A DNA stretch of 61,400 nt from contig JACJXS010000010.1 in NCBI GenBank assembly GCA_020636545.1, positions 222,501 through 283,900 of the forward strand, in the 5' to 3' direction. The notes under the pieces are model-generated. The model had not been told where the DNA came from. It searched no databases and saw nothing but the letters and a program-made list of their open reading frames with translations. The DNA comes from Chitinophagales bacterium. Lineage in GTDB: Bacteria > Bacteroidota > Bacteroidia > Chitinophagales > JADIYW01. Position numbers and translations under genes: made by a program. Below, piece by piece: positions 15,434 through 25,025 of this stretch; position 1 is the stretch's first letter; each line of letters begins with the position of its first letter.

Positions 15434-16258
15434 TTATATCTTTGGCAAATTTGGTTTAAATCGTTCTTTTGCACCAAGTCGATAACCTAAAGTTCCTTGA
15501 AAAAAAACATTTCTATAAATTCCAGGAGGTGCTGTAAAACTTCTTTTAAACATTGAAGCAATACCCATATTTACTTTTAAATCGAAATTAAACCCATTGG
15601 GTAATTGTGCATTTGTTCCAAAGTTCATTCCATAATCAAATTTTGCAAACTGATCGCCTTGGTCAAAAGGAACATCATCAGAAACTTGAAAATCTGAACT
15701 GGAGCCATCACCTAAAACTACATCTGTTGCCATACCTGTCATTCCGCCTTTTAACAAAATAGCCAAATAAGCACCAGCATTTAAACTCCAAACTTTATTG
15801 ATATGTAAATTACCTTGTATCGGAAATCCTAAATATTTATTGCTAAACAATCCATCTTTCACTACTGCATAATAAATATTTACCGTATCAAACTTCTGAA
15901 CTGTAGAACCATCTGGCATTGAAATGTCTATTGCACCAACATAAGAAAAATTAGCATAAGGAGTTTCAAATCTAGTTTGATTCCAATAATAGTTTATACC
16001 TGCTTGGATTGAAAACTTATTGGAAAAATAGTATCTTGTATTGATGCCAATCGATGGTCCAGGGAAAGGCATACCTTTCGCTCCCTCTACCAATACACCT
16101 AATGGAAATGCTAAAGTCATTCCAACATTAATACCATAATCCATTTTACTCATTTTTACTTTTGGTTCATAAAAAGGCTTTTTAGTAACTATTGTATCTG
16201 AAAAACCATCTATAAAAAAACCAAATGTCAATATAACAAAACAAAAAATATTTTTCAT
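15434..16258 (-). CDS. Outer-membrane beta-barrel protein, unknown function
   Basis: The 274-residue product has a signal peptide (residues 1-20, cleavage near GFSDT) and alternating aromatic/hydrophobic strands typical of Bacteroidota outer-membrane beta-barrels: SIGINTRYYFSNKFSIQAGINYYW, LNAGAYLAI and the closing GTLGYRLGAKE. I cannot place it in a functional family. It follows the PCMD-type lipoprotein gene by ten bases and ends at a terminator shared with greA, so the two envelope genes form an operon. Confidence 0.72.
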   Translation of the reverse strand: MKNIFCFVILTFGFFIDGFSDTIVTKKPFYEPKVKMSKMDYGINVGMTLAFPLGVLVEGAKGMPFPGPSIGINTRYYFSNKFSIQAGINYYWNQTRFETPYANFSYVGAIDISMPDGSTVQKFDTVNIYYAVVKDGLFSNKYLGFPIQGNLHINKVWSLNAGAYLAILLKGGMTGMATDVVLGDGSSSDFQVSDDVPFDQGDQFAKFDYGMNFGTNAQLPNGFNFDLKVNMGIASMFKRSFTAPPGIYRNVFFQGTLGYRLGAKERFKPNLPKI

Positions 16259-16268
16259 AAGATTATAT

Positions 16269-17012
16269 TTAGTAATAAGTTATAGAAATATCGTCAATAA
16301 TTAATGTATTTCCAACTTGCCCTTTTAGTTCACTTCCAGCTTCACTTGATGCAAAGTACAAAACTAATACGTTAGGTTCATCATCTTTTCTATACACAGG
16401 TGTTAATACAAATTCAGTCCAATTAGGTTGAGAAACATTCGTAACAATTCTTGAAAAATTTATAGTATCTACTTGGCTACCCACTTTTTTAAGCTGATAA
16501 CAATAAAAACTACAAGAATCTTGCTTTACAGATTGGAATTTATACCAACCTCTTACTTCTTTAATTTTCTTATTAAATGGTTGGCCAAACTGAATTGATT
16601 GCAAAGGGTTTTTAAAATCAGGCGAAAATTTTCCTGATGCTACTGTACCTGAAGTAAATAAAGCACCCCAAGCTTGTGATTGAATTTTGCAGCCATATTT
16701 ACCAGAATGGGCGTCGTCGCCTGTTACTTTTGATACCGTAATTGGAATTGCCGAAATAATATCATTTGCTTTAGATGGTGTTGCCCAAAAACAAGTCAAT
16801 GACGGCTCTTCATATCTTTTAGAACTTGATGGAGTCCAATCTTCAAAATCTAAATTAGGAATCTCTACAAATACGCCGCCTTTTCTAATACTATCACAAG
16901 TCATTAGATTATTTTTCAATTTGGGTTTCTCTATTTTTATTTTACTACAAGCTGTAAAAACTGCTATCGTCGTTATTAAAACTAAACCTAAATAGTATAG
17001 TCGTTTCATCAA
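16269..17012 (-). CDS. Lipoprotein with PCMD-type carbohydrate-related domain
   Basis: A 247-residue predicted lipoprotein; the signal ends in a lipobox-like AVFTAC with the acylated Cys at residue 22. The body has the pattern of the PCMD domain found in Bacteroidota surface proteins: NLDFEDWTP at the start, DDAHSGKYGCKIQSQ, then FGQPFNKKIKEVRGWYKF. The domain is annotated as putative carbohydrate metabolism on structural grounds, without a proven reaction. It is the first gene of an operon with the beta-barrel protein. Confidence 0.75.
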   Translation of the reverse strand: MMKRLYYLGLVLITTIAVFTACSKIKIEKPKLKNNLMTCDSIRKGGVFVEIPNLDFEDWTPSSSKRYEEPSLTCFWATPSKANDIISAIPITVSKVTGDDAHSGKYGCKIQSQAWGALFTSGTVASGKFSPDFKNPLQSIQFGQPFNKKIKEVRGWYKFQSVKQDSCSFYCYQLKKVGSQVDTINFSRIVTNVSQPNWTEFVLTPVYRKDDEPNVLVLYFASSEAGSELKGQVGNTLIIDDISITYY

Positions 17013-17117
17013 TTTTCTTCGTTAATTTATTCCTTACAAAATTACATACAGTTTTGGTTTTAGACATCACTAAAAATAGGTAGTGGAAATCTTGTTTAAA
17101 TTCTGAGTTATTATCAA

Positions 17118-17125
17118 TATCTTTA
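17118..17125 (+). promoter_or_regulatory. -7 box of lptC, leaderless spacing
   Basis: TATCTTTA (one mismatch) ends five bases before the ATG at 17131. Confidence 0.4.
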
Positions 17126-17130
17126 CTCCA

Positions 17131-17673
17131 ATGCGATTGATTTACTTTTTTATTTTATTAATTTTAGTTAGCTGTCAAGAAAATGATATGGCAAAAATTG
17201 ATGCATTAATCAATGAGAAAGAAGCTAATATTGAGGTTGCAGACAGCGTAAAATTAACTTATAAAGAAGGTGCTTCCTTAAAAGCTGAAATATATGGCAA
17301 ATCAGTATCTCGATATTTAAAAGGTGATAATAAATTAATTTTTGAGAAAGGTATAGAAGTTCGATTTTATGATGCTGGGCAACTCAGTTCTGTATTGTCT
17401 GCTGATTCAGCATCTTATGATGATAATTTAAGAACAATCCTCATCAAAGGAAATGTCGATATGTATAACTACAAACACGAAGAACTATCGACAGATGAAT
17501 TGCTTTGGGATATGAATACCAAAATGATTTTTGCTAAAAACCATATCAAAATAAAAACGCCACACGACATAGTACGTGGCTCTGGCATGATTGCCAAAGA
17601 AGATTTTAGCCAATATTCTATCAAAAGAGTTTTTGGAACAGTTGCATACGATGATGAAGAACGATTTAGATAA
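17131..17673 (+). CDS. lptC: LPS export protein LptC
   Basis: The 180-residue product has a short lipoprotein signal (MRLIYFFILLILVSC, Cys at residue 15) and a beta-jellyroll LptC body: AEIYGKSVSRYLKGDNKLIFEKGIEV is the typical early strand set (shown here in part), followed by ADSASYDDNLRTILIKGNV and LSTDELLWDMNTKMI. LptC receives lipopolysaccharide from LptBFG at the inner membrane and passes it to LptA. In Bacteroidota LptC is commonly a lipoprotein like this one. A CorC-type membrane protein gene follows 41 bases later. Confidence 0.88.
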   Translation: MRLIYFFILLILVSCQENDMAKIDALINEKEANIEVADSVKLTYKEGASLKAEIYGKSVSRYLKGDNKLIFEKGIEVRFYDAGQLSSVLSADSASYDDNLRTILIKGNVDMYNYKHEELSTDELLWDMNTKMIFAKNHIKIKTPHDIVRGSGMIAKEDFSQYSIKRVFGTVAYDDEERFR

Positions 17674-17681
17674 TCTTAATA

Positions 17682-17689
17682 TATTTTTG
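17682..17689 (+). promoter_or_regulatory. -7 box before the CorC-like gene
   Basis: TATTTTTG lies just after the lptC stop, 25 bases before the ATG at 17715. Confidence 0.4.
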
Positions 17690-17714
17690 TAATTTTACTT
17701 TTCTAGACCATCAA

Positions 17715-18956
17715 ATGCTTTTTCTACTATTCATAATAATTATCGTCTCAATTCTGTCTGGAATCGAAGCAATATTTCAAACAACCAACCGATTAAAAAT
17801 TGAGTTAAGTTATCAAAAAGGAGATTATACTGGTATTATTCTAAATGATTATATCAAAAATCCTTCAAAATATGACATTACAATTACCTTAGGAATTTAT
17901 TTACTCTTAGTCATTTTTAGCATCGTTTCCTTTTTTCATTTTCTACCTTTAATAGATATTCTTGGTGTACCGTTTGCACTTGCTGGTTTCATTCTAATTT
18001 TAATCAACACAAGTATTTTTTTATTATTAGGCGTTTATATTCCTAAATCTATTTTTAAATTATTTTCCGACAATCTACTTCCAATTTTTATTTATCCTTT
18101 CAATGTACTTCACTGGATTTTACAACCTATTTCAGTTATTGTACAAGCACTTATAAAATTTACGCTAAGTTTATTTGGTATTAAAAATGATACCGCAACT
18201 ATTTTTTATGCTGGGATAGATACAGATTCTTTTATAAAAGAACATAATATCGAAGAAGATAACGATGATGACAATAATGTAGATCAAGAATTTCTAGAAA
18301 ATGTTTTAGATTTAAAAAACTTAAAAGCTAGAGATTGTATGGTACCTCGTCGTGAAATAAGTGCCATATCAAAAACTGGAACAATTGATGCCTTAAAAGA
18401 AATTATAGTCAAAACAAACCATTCACGAATTTTAGTGTATGATGAAAGTATAGACAAAATAATAGGCTATATACATCATTTTGATTTGCACAAAAAACCA
18501 AAAGACATACTTTCTATATTAATTCCTATAAAAATTATTCCTGAAACAATACATATTAAAAAACTATTGAATGATTTCATTAAAGACCAAAAAAGTATAG
18601 CTTGGGTTGTTGATGAATATGGTGGAACTGCTGGTGTTATTACGTTAGAAGATATTTTAGAAGAAATTTTTGGAGAGATTGATGATGAATACGATAAAGA
18701 TGAGTTCATTGAAAATCAATTATCCGCCAATGAATACATACTTTCTGGTCGATTAGAAATTGACTATATTAATAAGGAATTTGACCTAAATTTACCTGAA
18801 GGCGATTATGATACAATATCTGGTTTTATTATTGAGCATTATGAAACAATTCCAAAACAAAATGAAATTATTGAGATTGGAAACTATATTTTTAAAATCC
18901 TCAATGTATCTGAAACCAAAATCGAAACTGTAAAATTAGAAGTTAAACAGAAATAA
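17715..18956 (+). CDS. CNNM/CorC-type membrane protein with CBS pair
   Basis: A 413-residue protein. Residues 1-145 hold four hydrophobic segments of the DUF21/CNNM domain. About residues 205-325 form a CBS pair (ARDCMVPRREISAIS, SRILVYDESIDKIIGYIH, WVVDEYGGTAGVITLEDILEE), and the end is the CorC/HlyC domain (GRLEIDYINKEF, DYDTISGFI). The family is linked to magnesium or cobalt efflux. The flavobacterial gliding protein GldE has the same layout, so a GldE-type role is an alternative. The WVVDEYGG.G and EDILEEIFGEI motifs are intact. Confidence 0.85.
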   Translation: MLFLLFIIIIVSILSGIEAIFQTTNRLKIELSYQKGDYTGIILNDYIKNPSKYDITITLGIYLLLVIFSIVSFFHFLPLIDILGVPFALAGFILILINTSIFLLLGVYIPKSIFKLFSDNLLPIFIYPFNVLHWILQPISVIVQALIKFTLSLFGIKNDTATIFYAGIDTDSFIKEHNIEEDNDDDNNVDQEFLENVLDLKNLKARDCMVPRREISAISKTGTIDALKEIIVKTNHSRILVYDESIDKIIGYIHHFDLHKKPKDILSILIPIKIIPETIHIKKLLNDFIKDQKSIAWVVDEYGGTAGVITLEDILEEIFGEIDDEYDKDEFIENQLSANEYILSGRLEIDYINKEFDLNLPEGDYDTISGFIIEHYETIPKQNEIIEIGNYIFKILNVSETKIETVKLEVKQK

Positions 18957-18987
18957 GTTTTTTATCCAAAGTTCAATGCGTGCATTG

Positions 18988-18995
18988 TATTTTTG
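18988..18995 (+). promoter_or_regulatory. -7 box of the flavin reductase gene
   Basis: TATTTTTG lies 31 bases before the ATG at 19027. Confidence 0.4.
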
Positions 18996-19026
18996 TCTAT
19001 ATTAGCACCTATTAATAGCATATTTT

Positions 19027-21048
19027 ATGGCAAATCAATATCCAATTTTATTATCCGAATTAGATTTAGGCTTTACTAAGCTGAAAAACAGAATTATAAT
19101 GGGTTCAATGCATACCAATTTAGAAGAATCTAAAGATGGATTTCAAAGATTGGCAACATTTTATGCAGAAAGAGCCAAAGGTGGAGTTGGATTAATTGTT
19201 ACAGGTGGTATCGCTCCAAATTGGGAAGGTTGGTTGAAACCATTTGCAGAAAGAATGACCAATAGAAGTCATGTAAAAAAACATAAAATAGTAACCGATG
19301 CTGTACACGCTGCTGGTGGAAAAATTGCTATGCAAATTTTACATGCTGGTCGATATGCTTATCATCCATTAAGTGTTGCACCTTCAAGAATACAAGCACC
19401 AATTAATCCTTTTAAACCAAGAGCTTTAACAACTTGGGGCGTAAAGAGAACGATAAATGACTTCGCAGATTCAGCTGCATTAGCAAAAGAAGCTGGTTAT
19501 GATGGCGTTGAAATTATGGGTAGTGAAGGTTATCTAATCAATCAGTTTTTAGTAAAACATACGAATCAAAGAACTGATGAATTTGGCGGAAGTTATGAAA
19601 ATAGAATGCGATTTCCAGTAGAAATTGTTAGAAAAGTAAGAGAGAAGGTTGGTCCAAATTTTATTATTATTTACAGACTTTCGATGTTGGATTTGATTGA
19701 TGATGGAAGTTCTTGGGAAGAAATTGTACAATTGGCAAAAGCCATTGAAAAAGCTGGTGCAACTATTATCAATACTGGAATAGGTTGGCACGAAGCGAGA
19801 GTACCAACAATAGCAACCTCTGTTCCACGAGCTGCATTTTCATGGGTAACTCAAAAACTCAAAAGTGAAGTAAAAATTCCTTTGTGTACTTCCAACAGAA
19901 TCAATATGCCAAGTGTGGCAGAAAAAGTGTTGGCTGATGGTTGTGCAGATATGGTCAGTATGGCACGACCAATGTTGGCTGATGAAAATTGGGTACAAAA
20001 AGCTATTGACGGAAAAGAAGAAGAAATCAATACATGTATTGCTTGTAACCAAGCTTGTTTAGACCATACATTTTCTAATAAACTATCTTCATGCTTAGTA
20101 AATCCAAGAGCTTGTACAGAAACAGAATTGAATTATACCAAAACCAATAATAAGAAGAAAATTGCGGTGGTTGGAGCTGGACCAGCTGGCTTGACTTTTG
20201 CAAAAGTGGCTGCTGAGCGTGGACATCAAGTTACTTTATTTGATAGTGAAAAAGAAATTGGAGGTCAGTTTAATATGGCAAAAACAATTCCTGGTAAAGA
20301 GGAATTTTACGAAACCATTCGTTATTACGATGTACATTTGAAAAAATACAAGGTCGATGTCCAATTAGGCAAACGTGTTAATGCAGATGATTTAAAAGAC
20401 TTTGATGAAATAGCCATTGCAACAGGCATTACGCCACGACATATTAATTTAGAAGGTGCTGATCATCCAAAAGTCCTATCATACATTGATGTCTTGAAAA
20501 ATAAAGCTAAAGTGGGTAAAAGAGTTGCGGTAATTGGAGCTGGCGGAATTGGATTTGATGTTTCAGAATATCTTACACATCAAGGCGAAAGTTTGACACT
20601 CAACCGTGAAGAATGGTTGAAAGAATGGGGCGTAGATAGAACAAATGAAACTCGTGGTGGTATCATTCCACAAGTAATTGCACCACCAGCAAGAGAAGTT
20701 GTAATGTTCCAAAGAACTGCTGGGAAAGTTGGTGCAAAATTAGGCAAAACAACAGGTTGGATTCATAGAGCCACTTTAAAAATGAAGAAGGTCAAAATGA
20801 TTGCAGGTGTAGAATATACCAAAATTGACGAGCAAGGTTTACATTTTATAGATAAAAATAAAATGGCACAAGTTTTTGAATGTGATAATGTAGTAGTTTG
20901 TGCAGGACAAATTTCATTGCGAGAATTAGAGCAACCACTATTAGCTCTTGGCAAAACAGTACATGTGATTGGTGGAGCTTATGAGGCTGGAGAATTAGAT
21001 GCTAAACGTGCTATCAACCAAGCAGCACACGTTGCAGCTGGTATATAA
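19027..21048 (+). CDS. NADH:flavin oxidoreductase / 2,4-dienoyl-CoA reductase-like
   Basis: A 673-residue flavoenzyme with the layout of FadH. Residues 1-335 form an Old-Yellow-Enzyme TIM barrel (LHAGRYA, QFLVKHTNQRTDEFGGS). Next comes a [4Fe-4S] site (CIACNQACLDH followed by SSCLVNP). Residues 375 to the end hold FAD- and NADPH-binding Rossmann domains (VVGAGPAGLTFAKVAAERG, VIGAGGIGFDVSEYL). FadH reduces 2,4-dienoyl-CoA in unsaturated fatty-acid oxidation, but related enzymes act on other enones, so the substrate is not certain. It stands alone with no beta-oxidation genes nearby. Confidence 0.88.
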   Translation: MANQYPILLSELDLGFTKLKNRIIMGSMHTNLEESKDGFQRLATFYAERAKGGVGLIVTGGIAPNWEGWLKPFAERMTNRSHVKKHKIVTDAVHAAGGKIAMQILHAGRYAYHPLSVAPSRIQAPINPFKPRALTTWGVKRTINDFADSAALAKEAGYDGVEIMGSEGYLINQFLVKHTNQRTDEFGGSYENRMRFPVEIVRKVREKVGPNFIIIYRLSMLDLIDDGSSWEEIVQLAKAIEKAGATIINTGIGWHEARVPTIATSVPRAAFSWVTQKLKSEVKIPLCTSNRINMPSVAEKVLADGCADMVSMARPMLADENWVQKAIDGKEEEINTCIACNQACLDHTFSNKLSSCLVNPRACTETELNYTKTNNKKKIAVVGAGPAGLTFAKVAAERGHQVTLFDSEKEIGGQFNMAKTIPGKEEFYETIRYYDVHLKKYKVDVQLGKRVNADDLKDFDEIAIATGITPRHINLEGADHPKVLSYIDVLKNKAKVGKRVAVIGAGGIGFDVSEYLTHQGESLTLNREEWLKEWGVDRTNETRGGIIPQVIAPPAREVVMFQRTAGKVGAKLGKTTGWIHRATLKMKKVKMIAGVEYTKIDEQGLHFIDKNKMAQVFECDNVVVCAGQISLRELEQPLLALGKTVHVIGGAYEAGELDAKRAINQAAHVAAGI

Positions 21049-21064
21049 TCCTGCAAATATTATG

Positions 21065-21072
21065 TATCTTTG
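21065..21072 (+). promoter_or_regulatory. -7 box of the FtsX-type permease, leaderless spacing
   Basis: TATCTTTG, a full match, ends five bases before the presumed TTG start at 21078. The only nearby ATG (21073) is out of frame and closes at once. Confidence 0.5.
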
Positions 21073-21077
21073 ATGCG

Positions 21078-22307
21078 TTGAGTATTGAAAGAATTATAGC
21101 ACAAAGAATTGCTCATGGAGAAGAACAATCATTCTCTAGGTTTATCATTAGGATAGCCATAATTGCTATAACATTGAGTGTAACTATTATGATTTGTTCT
21201 ATCTGTATGGTAGGTGGATTTACTCGTGAAATAAAAGAGAAAATATTTGGTTTTTGGGGAGAAATTCACATTCACAATTTAGATAACAAAAGTTCTTTTG
21301 AAGCTGAACCAATTGATGTTTCAACAATAAATATTAATAAGATAAAGAGTTTATCTGGTGTAAAAATAGTTTCGCCTTATATCACAAAAGCAGGTATATT
21401 AAAATCAAAAACAGAGATTGAAGGTATTGCTGTAAAAGGCATTGACCAACATACCGATTGGACATTTATCAATGATTATATTGTTGATGGAAAAGCTATA
21501 AACTACAATGATACAGCATTTAGTAAAGATGTATTAATTTCAAAAGTTTTAGCAAACAAACTCAACCTGAAAGTTGATGACAATATAATTGTCTATTTTC
21601 TAAAAAAACAAACGACTCAACCTATTGGTAGAAAAGTACATATTTCTGGCATTTACAAAACTGGCTTGTATGAATATGATGAAAAGTTTGTTTTATGTGA
21701 TTTAAGGTTATTACAACAAATCAATATGTGGCAACCGAATGAAGTCACTGGATTAGAAGTTCGCTTGAAAGAGATGGGAAAAATGGATGAAATAAAAGAC
21801 AAAATCTACTACACTATCATTGACAACACAAAATATGCCGAAACCATTAAAGAAGTTTATCCCAGTATTTTTGAATGGTTGAACCTACAAAAAACCAATG
21901 AATATATTATCTTATTAATTATGGCTGTGGTTGCATTGTTGAATATGATTTCGGCACTTATAATTTTAATTTTAGACAGAACACAAATGATTGGTATTTT
22001 AAAAGCATTGGGTGTCAGTACCAGAAAAATAGAAAAGATATTTATTTATCAAGCTTCTTATATTATTTTCTATGGTTTACTTTTTGGAAATTCATTGGCA
22101 ATAATTTTATGTTTAATTCAAAAATATACAGGCATCATCAAACTTAATGAAGAGAATTATTACTTGTCCGAAGTTCCTGTTTATTTTGATATTCCCAAAA
22201 TATTAGTTGTCAATATATTGACTTTTGTAATTTGCTTTTTAGTATTGTATATACCATCAAGGATAATTGGAAAAATCTCTCCCATTAAAGCAATTCGCTT
22301 TGATTAG
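21078..22307 (+). CDS. FtsX/LolE-type ABC transporter permease
   Basis: A 409-residue permease of the MacB/FtsX class: one N-terminal membrane segment (about residues 24-46), a long periplasmic domain, and three C-terminal segments (about 275-400) with GILKALGVSTRKIEKIF, the FtsX-family coupling loop. It resembles LolC/LolE, which release lipoproteins from the inner membrane. No ATPase gene is adjacent. The frame begins at TTG 21078; no usable ATG exists upstream, and the promoter box lies five bases before it, so a leaderless TTG start is the simplest reading. Confidence 0.82.
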   Translation: MSIERIIAQRIAHGEEQSFSRFIIRIAIIAITLSVTIMICSICMVGGFTREIKEKIFGFWGEIHIHNLDNKSSFEAEPIDVSTININKIKSLSGVKIVSPYITKAGILKSKTEIEGIAVKGIDQHTDWTFINDYIVDGKAINYNDTAFSKDVLISKVLANKLNLKVDDNIIVYFLKKQTTQPIGRKVHISGIYKTGLYEYDEKFVLCDLRLLQQINMWQPNEVTGLEVRLKEMGKMDEIKDKIYYTIIDNTKYAETIKEVYPSIFEWLNLQKTNEYIILLIMAVVALLNMISALIILILDRTQMIGILKALGVSTRKIEKIFIYQASYIIFYGLLFGNSLAIILCLIQKYTGIIKLNEENYYLSEVPVYFDIPKILVVNILTFVICFLVLYIPSRIIGKISPIKAIRFD

Positions 22308-22329
22308 TAAACAAAAAGAAAATAGAATA

Positions 22330-22779
22330 CTATTCTAATAACTCCTTGACAACAGAAGAAATTCTACCACCTTCAGCTTTTCCTTGCAATTGTTTAGAAG
22401 CAGCACCCATCACTTTGCCCATTTCTTTAATAGATGTAACACCTAAAGTTTGTATAATTTGTTGAATAGTAGATTTCAATTCTTCATCAGATAATTGAGC
22501 AGGAAGATATGCTCCTATAATATCCATTTCTTCTTTTTCTTTTGCTGCTAATTCTGCTCTATTTTCTTTGGTAAAAATCTCGAAAGATTCTTTCCTTTGA
22601 TTGAATAGCTTTTGTAAAACTTTCAATTCCTGTTCTTCTGATATTTGACCATTTCCTCCTTTTTCAGTTTTTGCTAATAAAAAAGCAGATTTTATGGCTC
22701 TAAGTGTTCTCAACTTTGCTTCTTCTTTTTGAAGCATTGCATTTTTAATTTCATTATTCAAATTGGCATCTAAACTCAT
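22330..22779 (-). CDS. GatB/YqeY domain protein
   Basis: The 149-residue product is a YqeY-family protein: an N-terminal helical bundle (AMLQKEEAKLRTLRAIKSA), then YLPAQLSDEEL and the C-terminal helix set with MGKVMGAASKQLQGKAEGGR, the segment shared with the tail domain of GatB. GatB uses this domain to hold tRNA for transamidation; the free-standing protein has no settled role. It converges with the FtsX-type permease, 22 bases apart. Confidence 0.93.
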   Translation of the reverse strand: MSLDANLNNEIKNAMLQKEEAKLRTLRAIKSAFLLAKTEKGGNGQISEEQELKVLQKLFNQRKESFEIFTKENRAELAAKEKEEMDIIGAYLPAQLSDEELKSTIQQIIQTLGVTSIKEMGKVMGAASKQLQGKAEGGRISSVVKELLE

Positions 22780-22783
22780 AATA

Positions 22784-22791
22784 CAAAGTTA
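22784..22791 (-). promoter_or_regulatory. -7 box of yqeY-like gene, leaderless spacing
   Basis: TAACTTTG, a full match, ends four bases before the ATG of the YqeY-type gene. Confidence 0.5.
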
Positions 22792-22849
22792 TAATATAAA
22801 AATGAGAAATGAAATTTTTCTTAAAATCATTCCAAAAGTATTTAAAGTA

Positions 22850-24505
22850 TTATTGACAATATTTATTTACAATTGGCACACGCCTTCCGCTACCAAAAGC
22901 TCTTGGAGAAATTCTTAAAATGGGTGGTGTTTGATGCCGTTTAAACTCTGCTCTATTGACCAATTTTAATATTCTATCGATTAATGCCTCTTCAAAACCT
23001 AATATTTGTCTAATTTCATCTGGTCCTTTAATATTTTCAATATATTCAAATAAAACACGATCTAATATTTCATAATCAGGTAAAGAGTCCGAATCCTTTT
23101 GATTTGGACGCAATTCTGCACTTGGTGCTTTCTCAATAATATTTTTAGGAATTATTTCATCGTTGCGATTTATCCATCTACACAAATCATAAACTTGAGT
23201 TTTATAAATATCAGCTAATACAGCTAAACCGCCACACATATCACCGTATAAAGTTCCGTAACCAACAGCGGCTTCACTTTTATTGGTGGTATTTAATAAT
23301 ACATAACCATGTTTATTACTCAAAGCCATTAAATAAATTGCCCTAATTCTTGCCTGCATATTCTCTTCAGTTACATCAAACGGTTTGCCATCAAAATGTG
23401 GTTGAAGTATCTTATCAAGAACATCAAATGCTTCTTTAATAGGAATTATTTTATAAGATGTATCTAAATTTTCTACTAATTTCAAACTATCATCAACAGA
23501 ATGATTGGTAGAATATTGTGAAGGCATAAGCACACTCAATACATTTTGCTTGCCTAATGCCTTAACCGCAAAATATAAGGTCAAAGCTGAATCTATACCT
23601 CCACTTAATCCTAGAATAGCTTTTTTCAAACCCAATTTTCCAAAATAATCTTTAATACCACAAATTATAGCATCGTGTATAAGTGCCATTTCATCTTTAG
23701 TATTACTATTTTGAATATCATTAATAATTTGAATGGTATTATTAACATCTAATTCATAATATTTTTGTGCAGTTCTAAAATAAGGCAATTCATCAATTAA
23801 ACGACCTTGATTATCAATTACCAAACTTCCACCATCAAAAATTAATTCTGTTTGAGCTCCAGTATTATTGCAGTAAAAAATAGGAATATTAAAAGCTGAA
23901 GCATTACGGCTTACTATTTCAATTCTTTTTATTGCTTGTTTATAATTAAATGGTGATGCCGACAAATTCAATAAAAAATCGGGTTGTAATTTTGCCAATT
24001 CTTCAACTGGATTGACTGTATATAAAGGATTTGTCTCTCCAGTATCCCAAATATCTTCACAGATGGTGATAGCAATTTTTTTACCTTTATATTCTACCAA
24101 TTCAAAGGTACGATTAGATTCAAAATATCTATATTCATCAAAAACATCATAAGTTGGCAATAATGTTTTATGAGTGATATGTTTTACTTTTCCATTTTCA
24201 ATAAAATAAGCAGAATTATATAAATCTTTTCCGTCTGGAATTGGATTTTTGCTTGGAGCACCAATAACAACAGCTATTCTATCCTGTGCAATTGCACAAA
24301 TGCGATTAATAATAAGCTCACATTGTTCTATAAAATGATTAAAGTATAAAAAATCACGTGGAGGATAACCACAAATTGCTAATTCTGAAAAAAGAATTAA
24401 ATCAGTATTTTGTTGTATTGCTTGGTCTATCGCATCACTTATTTTTTCAAAATTTCCTTCAAAATCTCCAATAATATAATTCTGTTGTGCTAATGCAATT
24501 TTCAT
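22850..24505 (-). CDS. nadE: Glutamine-dependent NAD+ synthetase
   Basis: A 551-residue two-domain enzyme that converts deamido-NAD to NAD using glutamine and ATP. Residues 1-250 are the nitrilase-type glutaminase: E41 in LFSELAICGYPP, a Lys in HKTLLPTYDVF and Cys in TICEDIWD. Residues from about 280 form the synthetase with the PP-loop LGLSGGIDSALTLYF and NTTNKSEAAVGYGTLYGD. The length is normal. It is divergent from a lipoprotein gene and gldB; nadE next to gldB is also found in Flavobacterium johnsoniae. Confidence 0.97.
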   Translation of the reverse strand: MKIALAQQNYIIGDFEGNFEKISDAIDQAIQQNTDLILFSELAICGYPPRDFLYFNHFIEQCELIINRICAIAQDRIAVVIGAPSKNPIPDGKDLYNSAYFIENGKVKHITHKTLLPTYDVFDEYRYFESNRTFELVEYKGKKIAITICEDIWDTGETNPLYTVNPVEELAKLQPDFLLNLSASPFNYKQAIKRIEIVSRNASAFNIPIFYCNNTGAQTELIFDGGSLVIDNQGRLIDELPYFRTAQKYYELDVNNTIQIINDIQNSNTKDEMALIHDAIICGIKDYFGKLGLKKAILGLSGGIDSALTLYFAVKALGKQNVLSVLMPSQYSTNHSVDDSLKLVENLDTSYKIIPIKEAFDVLDKILQPHFDGKPFDVTEENMQARIRAIYLMALSNKHGYVLLNTTNKSEAAVGYGTLYGDMCGGLAVLADIYKTQVYDLCRWINRNDEIIPKNIIEKAPSAELRPNQKDSDSLPDYEILDRVLFEYIENIKGPDEIRQILGFEEALIDRILKLVNRAEFKRHQTPPILRISPRAFGSGRRVPIVNKYCQ

Positions 24506-24509
24506 ATTG

Positions 24510-24517
24510 TAAAAGTA
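24510..24517 (-). promoter_or_regulatory. -7 box of nadE, leaderless spacing
   Basis: TACTTTTA (one mismatch) ends four bases before the nadE ATG. Confidence 0.4.
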
Positions 24518-24588
24518 AAAAAATATATATTCTACGCTTGACTTTTTTCAAGATTATATTTAATATTACAAATAAAATCAATATAATT

Positions 24589-24966
24589 ATGAAAAACTTA
24601 TGGCTTCTGTTAATTGTAGTTCTTATTTTTGCATGTAAAAAGGAACCCACAAAAGAAAAAACTAAAACTGAATTACTTACGCAAAAGAACTGGAGAAGAA
24701 TAAGCCTTATTGATTTGAATGATGGACAATCTCTGTTTGAAGCTTGTGCTACTGATGATATGTACACTTTCAATACAAATGGAAAATTTTATTATCATCC
24801 AGGTACAGTAAAATGTGGTTTAGAAGCTGCACATACAGACAATTGGTCGTTTTCAGCAGAAGACTCATTGAAGATAGGAGTAACCAGTTATTATATAAGT
24901 AAACTTACGGAAGATACTCTGACTTATCTTCAATATGGTTGGCTCGAATATAAATACGTTCATTAA
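24589..24966 (+). CDS. Small lipocalin-like lipoprotein
   Basis: The start at 24589 is chosen because it gives a clean lipoprotein signal (MKNLWLLLIVVLIFAC, Cys at residue 16); the longer frame from 24487 would bury it. The 125-residue product continues TQKNWRRISLIDLNDG, ATDDMYTFNTNGKF and NWSFSAEDSLKIG, the strand order of the lipocalin-like DUF4923/5004-type lipoproteins of Bacteroidota. Ligand and role are unknown. It precedes gldB by 59 bases on the same strand. Confidence 0.75.
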   Translation: MKNLWLLLIVVLIFACKKEPTKEKTKTELLTQKNWRRISLIDLNDGQSLFEACATDDMYTFNTNGKFYYHPGTVKCGLEAAHTDNWSFSAEDSLKIGVTSYYISKLTEDTLTYLQYGWLEYKYVH

Positions 24967-25025
24967 TATCATTTAAGAAAATATTACTTTCAATATTTAT
25001 TTCTTGTTCGTATCTTGTTCCAAGT

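Noticed and set aside
16687..16995. A 102-residue plus-strand frame
   Set aside because: It is the antisense of the PCMD-type lipoprotein, which has a signal peptide and domain marks in the opposite direction.
24459..24773. A 104-residue minus-strand frame upstream of nadE
   Set aside because: It overlaps the nadE start and the lipoprotein gene on the other strand and has no family features; it is a shadow frame.
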